Source of the DNA: Fodinicola feengrottensis
GTDB taxonomy: Bacteria > Actinomycetota > Actinomycetes > Mycobacteriales > HKI-0501
Reading direction: 5' to 3'
NCBI RefSeq assembly: GCF_010993775.1
Contig: NZ_WOTO01000038.1
Coordinates: 23,166 to 87,165 of the forward strand
Length of the DNA: 64,000 bases
Shown here: positions 20,274 to 30,308 of the stretch, piece by piece
How the letters are laid out: every line of letters begins with the position of its first letter
How positions within the stretch are numbered: position 1 is the first letter of the stretch
The notes under the pieces: model-generated
What the model saw: only the letters and a program-made list of their open reading frames with translations
Told to the model about the DNA's origin: nothing
Database searches by the model: none
Translations under genes and position numbers: made by a program

Positions 20274-22408
20274 TCAGGAGGAGGCGGCCGCGTCGACGCT
20301 CAGCCGCTGGAGGGCGGCGAGCACGGTCTCCTGTTTCGTCGTATACCAAAACGGTGGGACCGAGCGGCGCAAATACGTCCCGTAACGCTGGGTCGCGAGC
20401 CGCGGGTCCAGCACGGCGACCACGCCGCGGTCGTCGCTCGTACGCACCAGCCGGCCGGCGCCCTGGGCGAGCCGGATCGCCGCGATCGGCACCGACACAG
20501 CCGAGAAGCCGGAGCCGCCGGCGGAGTCCACCGCGGCCGCGGCCGCTCGGGCGGACGTGAGCGGGTCGTCCGGGCGCGGGAAGGGCAGCCGGTCGATGAC
20601 CACCAGCTGGCAGGCCGGGCCGGGCACGTCGACGCCCTGCCAGAGCGACATCACGCCGAGCAGGCAGGTGGCCGGGTCCTCCTTGAACTTGCGGACCAGC
20701 AACGGCAATGAATCCTCGCCCTGCAGCAGGATCGGCAGATCGGTCCGGTCGGACAGGATCTCGGCGGCGGCCGCGGCCGCCTTGCGGGACGAGAACAGCC
20801 CGAGCGTACGACCGCCGGCGGCTTGGACCAGCTTCACCAGCTCTTCGGCCGCGCCGTCGGACAGCCCGGACATGCCGGGCCGCGGCAGGTGCGCGGCGAC
20901 GTAGAGGATGCCCTGCCGTGGGTAGTCGAACGGGGAACCAACGTCCTCGCCGTGCCAGCGCGGCGGCCCGTCCTCGTTGTCGTCCTTGGTTGGCGCGGCT
21001 GGCGCGTCCTGCTGTCGGGGCAGCCCAAGCGACCGGCCGACCGTCTCGAACTGGCCGCCCAGCGCGAGGGTGGCCGAGGTGGCCACCACCACCCGGTCCC
21101 GGAACAGCTCGCGGCCGAGCAGTCCGGCCACGCTCAGCGGAGCCACCACCAGGGACCGCTTGCCGCGGTCGTCGGTCGACAGCCAGATCACGTCCTGATC
21201 GGACTCCAGCAGCAGCCGCTGGGCGGTCTCCACCAGCACTTGCAGGCTCGCTTTGGCCTGGTGCTTGCCGGCCAGGTCGGCGTCATCGGCGCCGACCTTG
21301 CCAATGCCGCGGAGCCCGGACTGGCAGGCTTCCTCGGCGAGCAGCACGGCCGCTCTGACGCCCTCGGGGACCGCTGGCATCCGGCCGGGCAGATGGGCGT
21401 CCAGAGACGTACGCAGCGCCTCGGCGGCGTCGTCCAGCCGCTCCACCTCGCGGGACCCAAAGTAGTGGCCAGCCCGCTTGGCGGCCCGGGCCAGCGCGTC
21501 CGCGGAGAACTCGGCTTGCGCCGCGGAGGTGACCCGGTCGGTCAAATCGTGCGCCTCGTCAATGATCAGCAGCTCGTGCTCGGGCAGGATGCGCCGCTCG
21601 CCGTCGAAGGTCATCGCCATGTCCACCGCCAGCAGCGCGTGGTTTGGTGACCACGATGTCCGAGTCGCGGGCCCGCTGGCGGGCCGCCTCGGCGTGGCAT
21701 TCGGCGCCGAACGGGCAGCGCATCGCGCCGACGCACTCCCGGGCCGGGGTGGAGACGGTCCGCCAGACCATGTCGTCCACGCCTGGATCCAGCTCCGACC
21801 GGTCACCGGTCTCGGTCTGGTCGGCCCAGTCCCGTACCCGAGTGATCTGCGCCGCCAGCCGGCCCGCCGCGGCCACCCACTTCGGGCCGTCGTCGAACAG
21901 CCCGTCCTGTTCCTGTTGCTCTTCGACCCGGGACGCCTCCAGCCGGGCAAGGCACAGGTAATGATGCCGGCCCTTCAGCACCGCGTAGCTGGGGGCGCCG
22001 GCCGAGCACTGGCGCGACCGCGTCGGCGAGCCTGGGCAGGTCCTCGCTGACCAGTTGGGCCTGCAATGCCAAGGTCGCCGTCGACACGACCGTCCGCCGG
22101 TGGGAGGCCAGCGCCGGCGCGAGGTATCCGAGCGACTTCCCGGCCCCGGTGCCGGCCTGGATCAGCAGGTGCTCGCCCGATTCGATGGCCGTCGCGATCG
22201 CCGCGGCCATCCGTTGCTGCCCCGGCCGGGCGACCCCGCCCGGCACCGCCGAGACGGCGGCATCGAGCACCCGGGCGACATCCGGATCGGGAACGTCGGC
22301 TCGGAGCGGGGTGGACTGGGACTCAGCGGCCTTGGACACGACAACAGACGCTACCGCTGCCGCCCGACGGTCCTCGACAGTTATCCACTGGTGACCCTCA
22401 TTCGCCAT
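20274..22408 (-). CDS. dinG: DinG/XPD-type ATP-dependent DNA helicase (frameshifted)
   Basis: Superfamily 2 iron-sulfur helicase unwinding 5'-tailed DNA, R-loops and similar structures in repair. The Walker A motif AGTGAGKS, the DEAH box in IIDEAHDLTD, the Fe-S region with paired cysteines (CVGAMRCPFGAEC) and the C-terminal motif QGAGRLVRTSDDRG are all visible. Frame breaks near 22000 and 21645 split the roughly 710-residue protein; between them lies the Fe-S domain. The start at 22408 (MANEGHQW) has no strong ribosome-binding site, and a GTG about 60 bases further in is possible. It follows the cation antiporter by one short gap on the same strand. Confidence 0.88.
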
Positions 22409-22429
22409 TTTGTCCGTTCTCTGAGTCGC

Positions 22430-23443
22430 TCAGGAAGCCGCCAACGCGGGGATGAGCAGCGCGGCGAAGGCGAGGTAGAAGACGCCAGCGACGGACAGGG
22501 TGGCTGGCTGGAGAGAGGCGGCGCGCGCCGCAGCACCACCAACAGATAGCCAATCGCGGCCATCGTCATCAGTCCTGACACCAGCAGCGGCGCGTCCAGT
22601 CGCCAAGGGGTGAAGAGCAGGCCGATGCCGCTCGGGACGGTCGCCTGGATCATCATCGCGCCCGAGATGTTCGCCAGCGCGAGCTGCGATTTCCCGGCCC
22701 GTACCCAGATGATCGCGTTCATGATCTCCGGCAGTTCGGTGGCGACCGGGGACAGCAGCAGCGCGGTGACCGCGGCTGGCAGGCCCAGCAGGGTGGCGGC
22801 GGATTCCAGCTGGCGTACGAAAAACTGTGACGCGACCAGGATGATCACGAGCGTACCGATGGCTTGTACGAGGATCGCCCACGTGGCCGGTCGGCGCGCG
22901 CCGACGCTGCAGCAGCAGGGGCGAGGGGTCCTCTTGTACGACGCTCTTGTCGTCGCGTGAGGAACGGATCTCGGAAATGAAATAGACCGCATAAGCGGCG
23001 AACATCGCGATGCCGAGCCACGGCTTGAAAGCGAAAGTCACCAGTCCGAGGACGACTTTTACCACGAAGATAACGAGAAACCAGGTCTGGTCCCGGGCCA
23101 GCTTGACGGTGTCGATGTGGCCGGCATCGACTTGGCTGGCATTGCGCGGCTTGGTGAAAAGCATCCACCCGGTGACCGCGTAGGCGACCGTCGCGAGCGC
23201 CAGTGGGCCGCCCATCGCGGCTCCGACGCCGATGTCCTTCTGGGCGGGTGATCCGCCCAGCACCGCGGCCACGAACGTGACCGCGCTTTCTGGCAGGGCC
23301 GTACCGAAAGCGGCTAGTACGGTGCCGACTGCCAGCGGGCCCAGTCGCAGCCGCGGGCCGAGCCATTCGACTGCGTTGACGAACCATTCGCACGCCAGAT
23401 AGACCGCCACCGCGCAGGCGGCGAGCGCGACGAGATGCAACAC
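22430..23443 (-). CDS. Sodium/calcium (CaCA-type) membrane antiporter (frameshifted)
   Basis: Cation:proton or cation:Na+ exchanger with the two inverted alpha repeats of the family: LAAFGTALPESAVTF in the first half and LSPVATELPEIMNA in the second. About ten hydrophobic segments are visible. GTG 23443 (VLHLVALAACAVAVYLA) follows GGGGAGGA at good spacing. Frame breaks lie near 22915, between the halves, and near 22530. The ion is not predictable with confidence; YrbG/CAX-like relatives move Ca2+. The gene lies upstream of dinG on the same strand, 21 bases apart, and they may share a transcript. Confidence 0.82.
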   Translation of the reverse strand: MLHLVALAACAVAVYLACEWFVNAVEWLGPRLRLGPLAVGTVLAAFGTALPESAVTFVAAVLGGSPAQKDIGVGAAMGGPLALATVAYAVTGWMLFTKPRNASQVDAGHIDTVKLARDQTWFLVIFVVKVVLGLVTFAFKPWLGIAMFAAYAVYFISEIRSSRDDKSVVQEDPSPLLLQRRRAPTGHVGDPRTSHRYARDHPGRVTVFRTPAGIRRHPAGPASRGHRAAAVPGRHRTAGDHERDHLGTGREIAARAGEHLGRDDDPGDRPERHRPALHPLATGRAAAGVRTDDDGRDWLSVGGAAARAASLQPATLSVAGVFYLAFAALLIPALAAS

Positions 23444-23679
23444 GCAGGGTGTCCTCCCCGCATCGCGGCGGCCGCGCCCAAGGTCCGCGACATCGAGACC
23501 TCGACCGACCAGGCGATGCACTTCACCTGTGGTCGAAGGTCTCGTCCACCCCGATCACGGGGCCCGGCCACCGCCGGACCGCGGGGTCCGGATCATGTCG
23601 ACGACCGACGGGGGACTACTCCCCTTCGGCTGTCAACTATAGCGCCTGGATGCGAAGACGAGCATGTGTGGTCGCCCAC

Positions 23680-24653
23680 TCAGCCGCGCAGCTGCTCGAC
23701 CACTCCGGCGCCTCGCAGCTTGTTTGGGTTCACCTGGTTGAAAATCCCGATGATCCGGCCGGACTCGTCGAGTGCGAAGGTGGTCACATCGGTGGGTACG
23801 GACGGGCCGAAGACCAGCATGCCGAGGTCGCCGTTGACGCCGATGGGTTTGATGGTCGCCCCCTCGGTGTATTTCTTGAAAAGCCCTACCAGCAGCCGCG
23901 CCACCTTCTCCGCCCCCACCACCGGGCCGCGGCCGGCCGGCGCGAGACCGCCGCCGTCGCCGTGCGCGATCACGTCCGGATGCAGCAGCTCGGTGAGCGT
24001 ACGCAGATCACCAGTCGCGCACGCGCGAAGGAACTCCTCCGCCACCCCCGCCGCTGCTGGTGCTGCGGGGCCCGTTCGGGCGGCTTGGCGTCGGCCACGA
24101 TCCGGCGCGCCCGGGACGCCAGCTGGCGGGCCGCCGGCACGCTGCAACCGAGCGTTTCGGCAACGTTGTCGTAGGGCACCGTGAAGATGTCGTGCAGCAC
24201 GAAAGCGACCCGCTGCTCTGGGGACAGCTCTTCGAGCACGACCAGCAGGGCCATCCGTACGGACTCGGTCAGCTCGATCGCGGACGCCGGATCCGGCCCG
24301 CCCACCGGGTGCAGGCCGTCGTCCGGCGCCGCGGTGACAATCGGCTCAGGCAGCCACGGCCCGACATAGGCCTCTCGCCGTACCCGCGCCGACCGCAGCT
24401 GGTCGAGGCAGATCCGGCTGACGACGGTGGTGAGCCAGGCCCGCAGGTCGAGGATCTCGGCCTGGTCGCCACGCCGCAGCCGCAGCCAGGTCTCCTGCAC
24501 GGCATCCTCGGCGTCCGCGGCGCTGCCCAGCATCCGGTAGGCGACCCCGAACAGGTGTCGGCGGTGGGACTCGAACTCCGTCGCTGCGATGACCGGCACA
24601 CCCTCATCGTCATCGTCCCCCACCCCACCGGTCGAATCGCCCTCTGTGTCCAC
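23680..24653 (-). CDS. ECF RNA polymerase sigma factor with SnoaL-like tail (SigJ/ECF41-type, frameshifted)
   Basis: Directs RNA polymerase to alternative promoters. Region 2 (HLFGVAYRMLGSAADAEDAV) and region 4 (LSPEQRVAFVLHD, then ETLGCSVPAARQL) are clear, and a C-terminal SnoaL-like domain (FLRACATGDLRTL, HGDGGG) marks the ECF41 group, in which this tail controls activity in place of an anti-sigma factor. One frameshift near 24050 lies between region 4 and the tail. GTG 24653 is taken as start; GTG 24626 is possible. A repeat element ends 9 bases upstream, so the promoter must lie inside or beyond it. The oxidoreductase or decarboxylase gene usually paired with ECF41 is not adjacent. Confidence 0.85.
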
Positions 24654-24662
24654 TAAAACCAG

Positions 24663-24842
24663 GTGCGGCGCGAAACTGTCGTACCCACCCCGAAAAAATC
24701 GCCCCCACCCAGTGACGGGTGGGGGGTGGGTTTGAGGACCAATGTTCAACTAAAAATTAGAGTCCACCTCTCGACCCACCCCCCGCCCGTTCAAAGGGAG
24801 GGGGAAAGAAAAACAGACACGTACGACAATTTCGCGCCGCAC
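24663..24842 (+). repeat. MITE-like 180-bp intergenic repeat, copy 4
   Basis: A full-length copy with both terminal repeats intact. It occupies almost the whole gap between the VanZ-like gene stop (9 bases away) and the sigma-factor start (9 bases away), both leftward. It is therefore placed to act as a terminator for one and as leader or promoter DNA for the other. Confidence 0.9.
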
Positions 24843-24851
24843 CGGGTGTTC

Positions 24852-25241
24852 TCAGGGACGGCGGCGTGTACGGGCGTAGAGAACGACGAGCACCGCGAGC
24901 ACGACGCCCACCGAGTCGCAGAACCAGTCCCAGAAGTCCTCGTCGCGGCCGATCTGGCCCTGGATGACCTCGGCGATGCCGCCGTACGCGACCAGGATCG
25001 GCGCCAGGAAGCGCAGCGGGATGCGGGCGTACGCGCCGACCAACAGCAGGACGACGAACATCATGATGTGCACGACCTTGTCGCTGCCGGCCGGGCCGCT
25101 CGGCACATCCGAGGCCGGCGAGAAGAGCATCACCATCGTGATCAGGACCGCCAGCGCGAAAGTGGCCCGAGATAGGGACGAACCAGGACGCCAACGCGAC
25201 GTGGCGGGACGGGTTGGGGTGCCGGTGGCGTCGGGTCTCAT
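24852..25241 (-). CDS. VanZ-like membrane protein
   Basis: A 129-residue protein with four hydrophobic segments (ATFALAVLITMVMLF, VVHIMMFVVLLLVGAYA, FLAPILVAYGGIAEVIQ, SVGVVLAVLVVLYA). The conserved GGIAEVIQG-DEDFWDWFCDSVG block is typical of VanZ-like domains. Some VanZ proteins give low-level teicoplanin resistance; most have no known role. The frame is intact. The start overlaps a short palindrome, CATAGT-N7-ACTATG (25239-25257), that could be an operator for this gene or the divergent DUF47 gene. Confidence 0.8.
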   Translation of the reverse strand: MRPDATGTPTRPATSRWRPGSSLSRATFALAVLITMVMLFSPASDVPSGPAGSDKVVHIMMFVVLLLVGAYARIPLRFLAPILVAYGGIAEVIQGQIGRDEDFWDWFCDSVGVVLAVLVVLYARTRRRP

Positions 25242-25307
25242 AGTTGTTCCTACTATGCCAAACGGACTAATGATCGGTTACGAACAGACGTCGGCGAGGG
25301 GAATTGC

Positions 25308-25937
25308 GTGCGCTTCAACCTGCGGCCCAGAGCGGACGAGTTCTACGACTTCTTCAAGGAGGCCGCCGACAACCTGGTCAAAGGCGCGGCGATCCTGTCC
25401 GAGCTGAGCCTGCCGGACGCCGACCACCAGTCGATCTCGGACCGGCTGGTCGACACCGAGCACGCAACAACGACGACGTCACGCACCGGATGTTGCGGAC
25501 GCTCAACTCGACTTTCGTGACGCCCTTCGATCGCGAGGACATCTACCAGCTCGGGTCGCAGCTGGACGACGTGATGGACCACATGGAGGCGGTCGGCAAC
25601 CTGATCTACCTCTACGGCCTGTCCAAACTGCCGTCTCTGCCGCGGGAGATGCACGAGCTGATCGAGGTGCTCATCGCCAGCGCGGACCAGACGCTGCAGG
25701 CGATGAGCCGGCTCAAGAGCATGCGTGACCTCGAGCCGTACTGGATCGAGGTCAACCGGCTGGGAAAACGAGGGCGACCGGGCATACCGGATGCTGCTGG
25801 TACGCCTCTTCTCCGGCGAGTACGACGCGCTGACGGTCATGAAGCTCAAGGAAGTCGCCGACGAGCTGGAGGCCGCCGCGGACGCTTTCGAGCACGTGGC
25901 GAACACGGTCGAAACCATCGCTGTCAAGGAGTCCTGA
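25308..25937 (+). CDS. DUF47/PhoU-like regulator of phosphate transporter (frameshifted)
   Basis: Helical PhoU-related protein that accompanies Pit-type phosphate transporters and is thought to modulate them. Visible blocks are FYDFFKEAADNLVKGA, FDREDIYQLGSQLDDVMD and LKEVADELEAAADAFEHVANT. Single-base errors near 25465 (ARNNDD region) and 25768 (an extra G before AAAACGAGG) break the frame. GTG 25308 is the start. The stop is 4 bases before the Pit start, so the two form an operon. Confidence 0.85.
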
Positions 25938-25941
25938 ACCG

Positions 25942-26931
25942 GTGGTCATCCCGGTGATAGGCGTGATCCTGGTCGCGATGGCGTTCAACTACACGAACGG
26001 GTTCCACGATGCGGCGAACGCGATCGCCACCTCGGTGTCCACCCGGGCGCTTACCCCGCGAGCCGCCCTGGTGCTGGCCGCGGTGGGCAATCTGCTCGGG
26101 TCATTCCTCGGAGCAAAGGTGGCCGCGACCGTCGGCAGCGGCATCGGCCTGCACACCGGCGGTGCCGGTCTGTTGGTGGTCTTCGCGCGCGCTGATCGGC
26201 GCGATCGCCTGGAACCTGATCACCTGGTATTTCGGTCTGCCGTCATCCTCATCGCATGCGCTTATCGGCGGCATGGTCGGCGCCGCGATCGCGGCCAGCT
26301 CAACGGTGTTGTGGGCCGGCGTGATCGACAAGGTCGTCATACCGATGGTCATCTCGCCGATCGTCGGGGTGATCGCCGGCTACTTCGTGATGCTGGCGAT
26401 CTACTGGATCTTCCGCCATAAGAACCCCGGCAAACTCAACCGCGGCTTCCGCTGGGCACAGACCTGCTCGGCGGCCGGGATGGCTTTCGGGCACGGCATG
26501 CAGGACGCCGCGAAGACCATGGGCATCGTCGTGCTCGCCCTGCAGGTCGGTGGCCTGCAGACTGGGAGCTCGATTCCGCTGTGGGTCTTCTTCGTCTGCG
26601 CCGCGGTGTTGTCGGCCGGTACGTACGCCGGTGGCTGGCGGATCATGCGTACGCTTGGTCGCAAGGTGATCGAGCTCGGTCCGCCGCAGGGTTTCGCCGC
26701 CGAGGTGACCGCTTCGGTGATCCTCTACGTGGCCGCGATCGGCTTCGGCGCGCCGATCTCCACCACCCACACCATCACCTCCGCGATCATGGGCGTCGGC
26801 GCCACCAAGCGGATCTCGGCTGTCCGCTGGGGCGTCGCCGGCAACATCATCACCGCCTGGGTGCTCACGTTTTTCCCGCCGCCGGCGCGGTAGCTGCTGC
26901 CGCTTACGGGGTGTCGGCCCTCTTCGTCTGA
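25942..26931 (+). CDS. pit: Low-affinity inorganic phosphate transporter, Pit family (frameshifted)
   Basis: Proton-coupled uptake of metal-phosphate complexes across the membrane. Both family signatures are present: FNYTNGFHDAANAIATS near the N-terminus and MAFGHGMQDAAKTMG in the second half, with SSSSHALIGG and STTHTITSAIMG. Frame breaks lie near 26190 and in a T5 run near 26873; restoring one T gives FFPAAGAVAAAAYGVSALFV and a stop at 26931. The gene overlaps the convergent hydrolase gene by 28 bases. With pstSCAB-phoU in the same window, both high- and low-affinity phosphate systems are represented. Confidence 0.9.
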
Positions 26932-27717
26932 GTGCGAGCGGCGAGCAGGCCCCGGAGCGTACGGACGAATTCCTCCGCCTCCAGCGCGAAACCGACGTGG
27001 TCACCCGCGAACTCCACCGGCGCGTTGCCCAGCGCCGCGGCAAGGGCCGCGCCCGTACGGTTGGCGAGCTGTCCTTTCGACGTTGCCCCAACACCCACGA
27101 CGACCTGCGTCGGGATCGCCTTCAGAGCGGCGATATCGAACAGCGTAGCCAGTGATCGTACGAAGCATGTGCGCGAAGAAGAGATCCTCGCCGTCATCTG
27201 GCGCGTCCGCGGTGACGTCGCCCGCCGGGCCCATGTCTATGCCGGTCAGCGCCATGAATTCGCGCGTCGCCGCCGCCGGTCCCTTGTGGTGGTAAAGCTC
27301 GACCAGGTCGAAGATCGCCGCCCGCACCTCCTTGCGGTCGGGCAGCACGTCCACCACCGGCGGCTCGTGCGCGACGAGCGTACGCACCTGGTCCGGGTGC
27401 CGCGTCGCCAGCGCCAGCCCGGTGACCGCTCCGCCGCTGCTGCCCAGTACGTCGACGGGTTCGTCGCCGAGCGCCGTCAGCAGCCGGTGTACGTCATCGG
27501 CCAGCAGGTCGGCGGTGACGTCCGAGGTCGGGTCTTCGCGGGCGCTCCGGCCGGTGCCGCGCGGATCGTACGTGACGACCGTGTGGTCACCGGACATCAG
27601 CGGCGCCAGCGCCGCGAAGCCGCTGCTGTCCATCGGCGCCCCGATCATCACCAGCAGCGGACCCGACCCGCGGATCTCGTAGTGCAGGCGCGCACCGGGA
27701 ACGTCCAACGTCGACAT
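26904..27717 (-). CDS. Alpha/beta-hydrolase fold protein (frameshifted)
   Basis: Soluble hydrolase with the nucleophile elbow GSSGG (serine near residue 95), an oxyanion-side VTYDPRGTGRS block and a C-terminal His in GDHVGFAL. These form a plausible Ser-Asp-His triad. ATG 27717 follows GGAGAGGG. One frameshift near 27155 lies before VRSLATLFDIAALKAIP. The substrate is unknown; the sequence resembles general esterase or haloperoxidase-like hydrolases. Confidence 0.82.
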
Positions 27718-27814
27718 GAGATGCCCTCTCCGGAGATGGCTTGGCCTTCAGGTTCATGCTGCTCCTGGGCATCGGGAGGAATCGTCCGGCTCGCGGACGA
27801 CCTCTCGTACGCCG

Positions 27815-28182
27815 TCAGGTGGTCTTCCGACGAAAAGCCTGGTTGAGGGCGGCGATGGAGGCCAGGATCGTCACCACGAAACCAAGGACGTAAAGCCACA
27901 CTCCGCTGGTCCCCAGCAGGGTTCCGGCGGTCGGCAGTCGGACGTAGCCGCCGCTGAGGGTGAAACCAACCAACATGAAAAGGCCAACGAAGAGGCCCAG
28001 AATTGGCGCCCACTTCCATCGCAGGACTCCGATCAGAAGCGCTGCGACCAGCGAGATCGGGATGGCCGGCGGGATCGTCGGGAAGCCCGGCACGCCGCCG
28101 GCGACTTCGAGCGGGACGGCGATCGCCATGGCGACCAGGCGGTGATGAGGGTGATGCGAGTGGGGGACAGGTAAGCGGGCAC
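27815..28182 (-). CDS. Small four-helix membrane protein of unknown function (frameshifted)
   Basis: Not recognised. About 122 residues with four hydrophobic segments (TLITA-LVAMAIAVPL, IPISLVAALLIGVLRW, LGLFVGLFMLVGFTLSGG and VWLYVLGFVVTILASIAAL). The GTG start at 28182 is chosen because AAGGAG lies 8 bases upstream. A single-base frameshift near 28143 falls inside the first helix. It stands alone between the hydrolase gene and the repeat/IS island. Confidence 0.6.
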
Positions 28183-28379
28183 GATCGTGACTCCTTGGGT
28201 CGAGGTGCCCTCCATACTCGACGCGAGACCGGGCCGCGCCATCCGAGCAGCGGCGACACTGTTCGTACGTAGATTTGCGTACGCCGCAGCCTCGGTCAGG
28301 TGAGTGGGGCCTGTTGCCAGCGGGGCTGGGGAGCGGCGAACGGCACTCGGCCTCACTCGCGAAAAAATGTCTCGCGCGC

Positions 28380-28960
28380 GTCCTCAAACCCACCCCCCAC
28401 CCGATCACTGGGTGTGATGTCTCAGGACATCGGTGACGGTTTTGCATCAGGACATCGGTGACGATCGGTGTGTCAGGACATTGGTGACGGTTCGATCGTT
28501 TTGGGCGTCGGTCGTGGAGTTGTCCGTTGCCGACGTAGGTGCGACCGGGTGCTGCTGGGCTGTGTTGGATGCGGGTGGTGCCCTGCATGTCGGTGATGGC
28601 GGTGGCGTCCTGGACGACGATGACGTCCCGGCCGCGCGGCGGCCGTCGACCAGGTAGGTGACCTTGCGCAGCCGGACGCTGCCCGTTCTACACAGCCCGC
28701 ATCACGCGGGTGTCCTCGGGCGTCGTAGGCCGGGGCTGCGAGCTTGTAGGCGGGCTGGTCGTGGGGTCTGGGACGGTCGGGTTTGGGCCGTCGGGGATCG
28801 ACTTTGGGGCCGTTCAACCGGGGCCAAGTGTCACCACCAACCACCACGAAACTGTCACCGATGTCCTGATGCAGAACTGTCACCGATGTCCTGCGAGATA
28901 ACAACCCGATCACTGGGTGGGGGCAAGAAAACAGTGTGGGTACGACAGTTTCGCGCCGTA
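28380..28960 (-). repeat. MITE-like intergenic repeat, copy 5, split by an IS relic
   Basis: The left part (28380-28414) matches the family from GTCCTCAAACCCACC to the GGGTG hairpin. The right part (28920-28960) continues with GGGGGCAAG and ends in the terminal repeat (GACAGTTTCGCGCCG). Between them sits an insertion-sequence remnant flanked by a direct duplication of ACCCGATCACTGGGTG. The far left third of the repeat is missing. Confidence 0.8.
28415..28903 (-). mobile_element. Decayed IS481-type insertion sequence, 489 bp
   Basis: Both ends carry two copies of CAGGACATCGGTGAC spaced by 10 bases (28423-28462 and, inverted, 28856-28895), forming inverted termini of about 40 bp that start TG and end CA. 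The minus strand still encodes the tail of an IS481-family transposase (VTYLVDGRRAA, RDVIVVQDATAITD, APGRTYVGNG), out of frame with the rest. The DDE core is deleted, so it cannot move by itself. It is flanked by a 16-bp target duplication (28399-28414 and 28904-28919), within the size range I recall for this family. Confidence 0.8.
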
Positions 28961-28976
28961 GCGGATAGATCTGTGG

Positions 28977-30225
28977 TCAGGCGATGGCCGCGGTCGTCCG
29001 GGTGGCGGCTGCTCGCCGGTGCAGGACTGGGCGGGCCAGTACGAGGTAGCCGGCGGCCAGCACCAGGCCACTGACCAGGCAGCCAATCCACGGGCCGGCC
29101 GGCCCGAAGACGCTCAAAGCAGTGGTGCCGGCGGCCGGCGCGAGAATGTACGCCGAGCTTCGGCTGAGGTTGAAAAGCGCCTGGTAGCGGCCTTGCGCGG
29201 TGGTCGGGGCGAGATCGGCTATCAGGGACTGCGCGAAGCCGGCGGTACCCCAGCTCGCCGATCGTCCACACCACCACCGAGCCGACGAAGGCCCATTGGG
29301 AGTGCGCGAGCGCGGTCAGCCCGAAGCCAACGCCCAGCAGCGCGCCGGACGCGGCCTGCACGCGCATCTGGTTGAAGCGGCTCAGCCACGCCGTCGCGAA
29401 CGGCTGCAGCACGACGATCAGCACGCCGTTGACGGCGAGGGCGATGCCGTACGAGGCCGCCGAGAGTCCAGCGCCGTGCATGGTCAGCGGCAGCGTCACG
29501 TCCGCCTGCGTGTAGATGGTCGCGTACAGGGCCGTCAACCCGAGCATGCCGAGCAGAAGTGGATCACGCAGGGCTGTCCGATAGCCGACCGCAGGCTCGT
29601 GTGCCGCCGGCTTCGGGCGGGTGTTTGTCTTGGTAGCGAAGAAAATCAATGCTCCGAAGACCAGGCAGGTGGCCGCGTCGAGAACGAAGAGCAGGCCGTA
29701 GCCGCGCTCGGCGAGCCACCCGCCAGCCATCGCGCCGACCGCGAAACCGAGGTTGTTGGCCCAGAACAGCAGCCCGTACGCCCGCGCGCGCTGGCTGACG
29801 GGCACGATGTCGGCGATCAGCGCGCCCGAAGCCGGCCGATAGAGATCGGCGGCCATCCCGGCGGCGAAGGCGGTGATCGCGATGGTGGGCGTCGTCGAGG
29901 CCGCTCCCAGTGCCATAAGTGTGGCCGCGGAGACGACCATGGAGCCGCCGAGAGCGACCCGGCGGTTCAGGTGGTCGGCGAGCAGCCCGCCCAACAGCGG
30001 CCCAATCAAGCTGCCGACGCCATAAATCACCAGGATGACGCCGGCCTGCGCAATGGTCAGGCCGCGCGCGACCGTCAGGTAGAGAGCCAGAAACGGTTGT
30101 ACGAAGGTGCCGAGCCGGTTGGCCAGCATGCCGGTCCACTGCACCCAGAACGCCCGCGGCAGTCCGCCGTACGCGCCGGCAAGGACCTGGCGAAAGCGTC
30201 CTGGCGGCGGGCGGAGGTCGGTCAC
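28977..30225 (-). CDS. MFS multidrug-type efflux transporter (frameshifted)
   Basis: Twelve-helix major facilitator protein of the drug:H+ antiporter type. Segments include LANRLGTFVQPFLALYLTV, GLLADHLNRR (motif A after helix 2), GLLFWANNLGFAVGAMAGGWL and GLLFVLDAATCLVFGALIFF. GTG 30225 (VTDLRPPPGRF) is the start. One frameshift near 29255 (TIGELG) separates the last third, which ends LHRRAATRTTAAIA. It is divergent from a TetR repressor across an 83-bp region with a symmetrical operator, the usual layout of an inducible pump. Confidence 0.87.
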
Positions 30226-30273
30226 CCGTACGAGCCTTCCGGACCTGGTCGCATCCACCAACCCGATTTCCTG

Positions 30274-30305
30274 GTAACGTCTTGTTTCTAGAAACGGAGT
30301 GTTAC
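30274..30305. promoter_or_regulatory. Predicted TetR operator, 32-bp symmetric site
   Basis: A perfect 12-bp palindrome GTTTCTAGAAAC (30284-30295) is flanked symmetrically, five bases out on each side, by GTAAC (30274-30278) and GTTAC (30301-30305), all about one centre at 30289.5. It lies between the divergent MFS and TetR genes and ends 3 bases before the TetR start codon, as expected for an autoregulated repressor. Confidence 0.75.
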
Positions 30306-30308
30306 TGA

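Noticed and set aside
28415..28903. Possible intact transposase gene in the IS remnant
   Set aside because: Only short out-of-frame fragments of the C-terminus remain; 489 bp is too small for a functional IS481 transposase.
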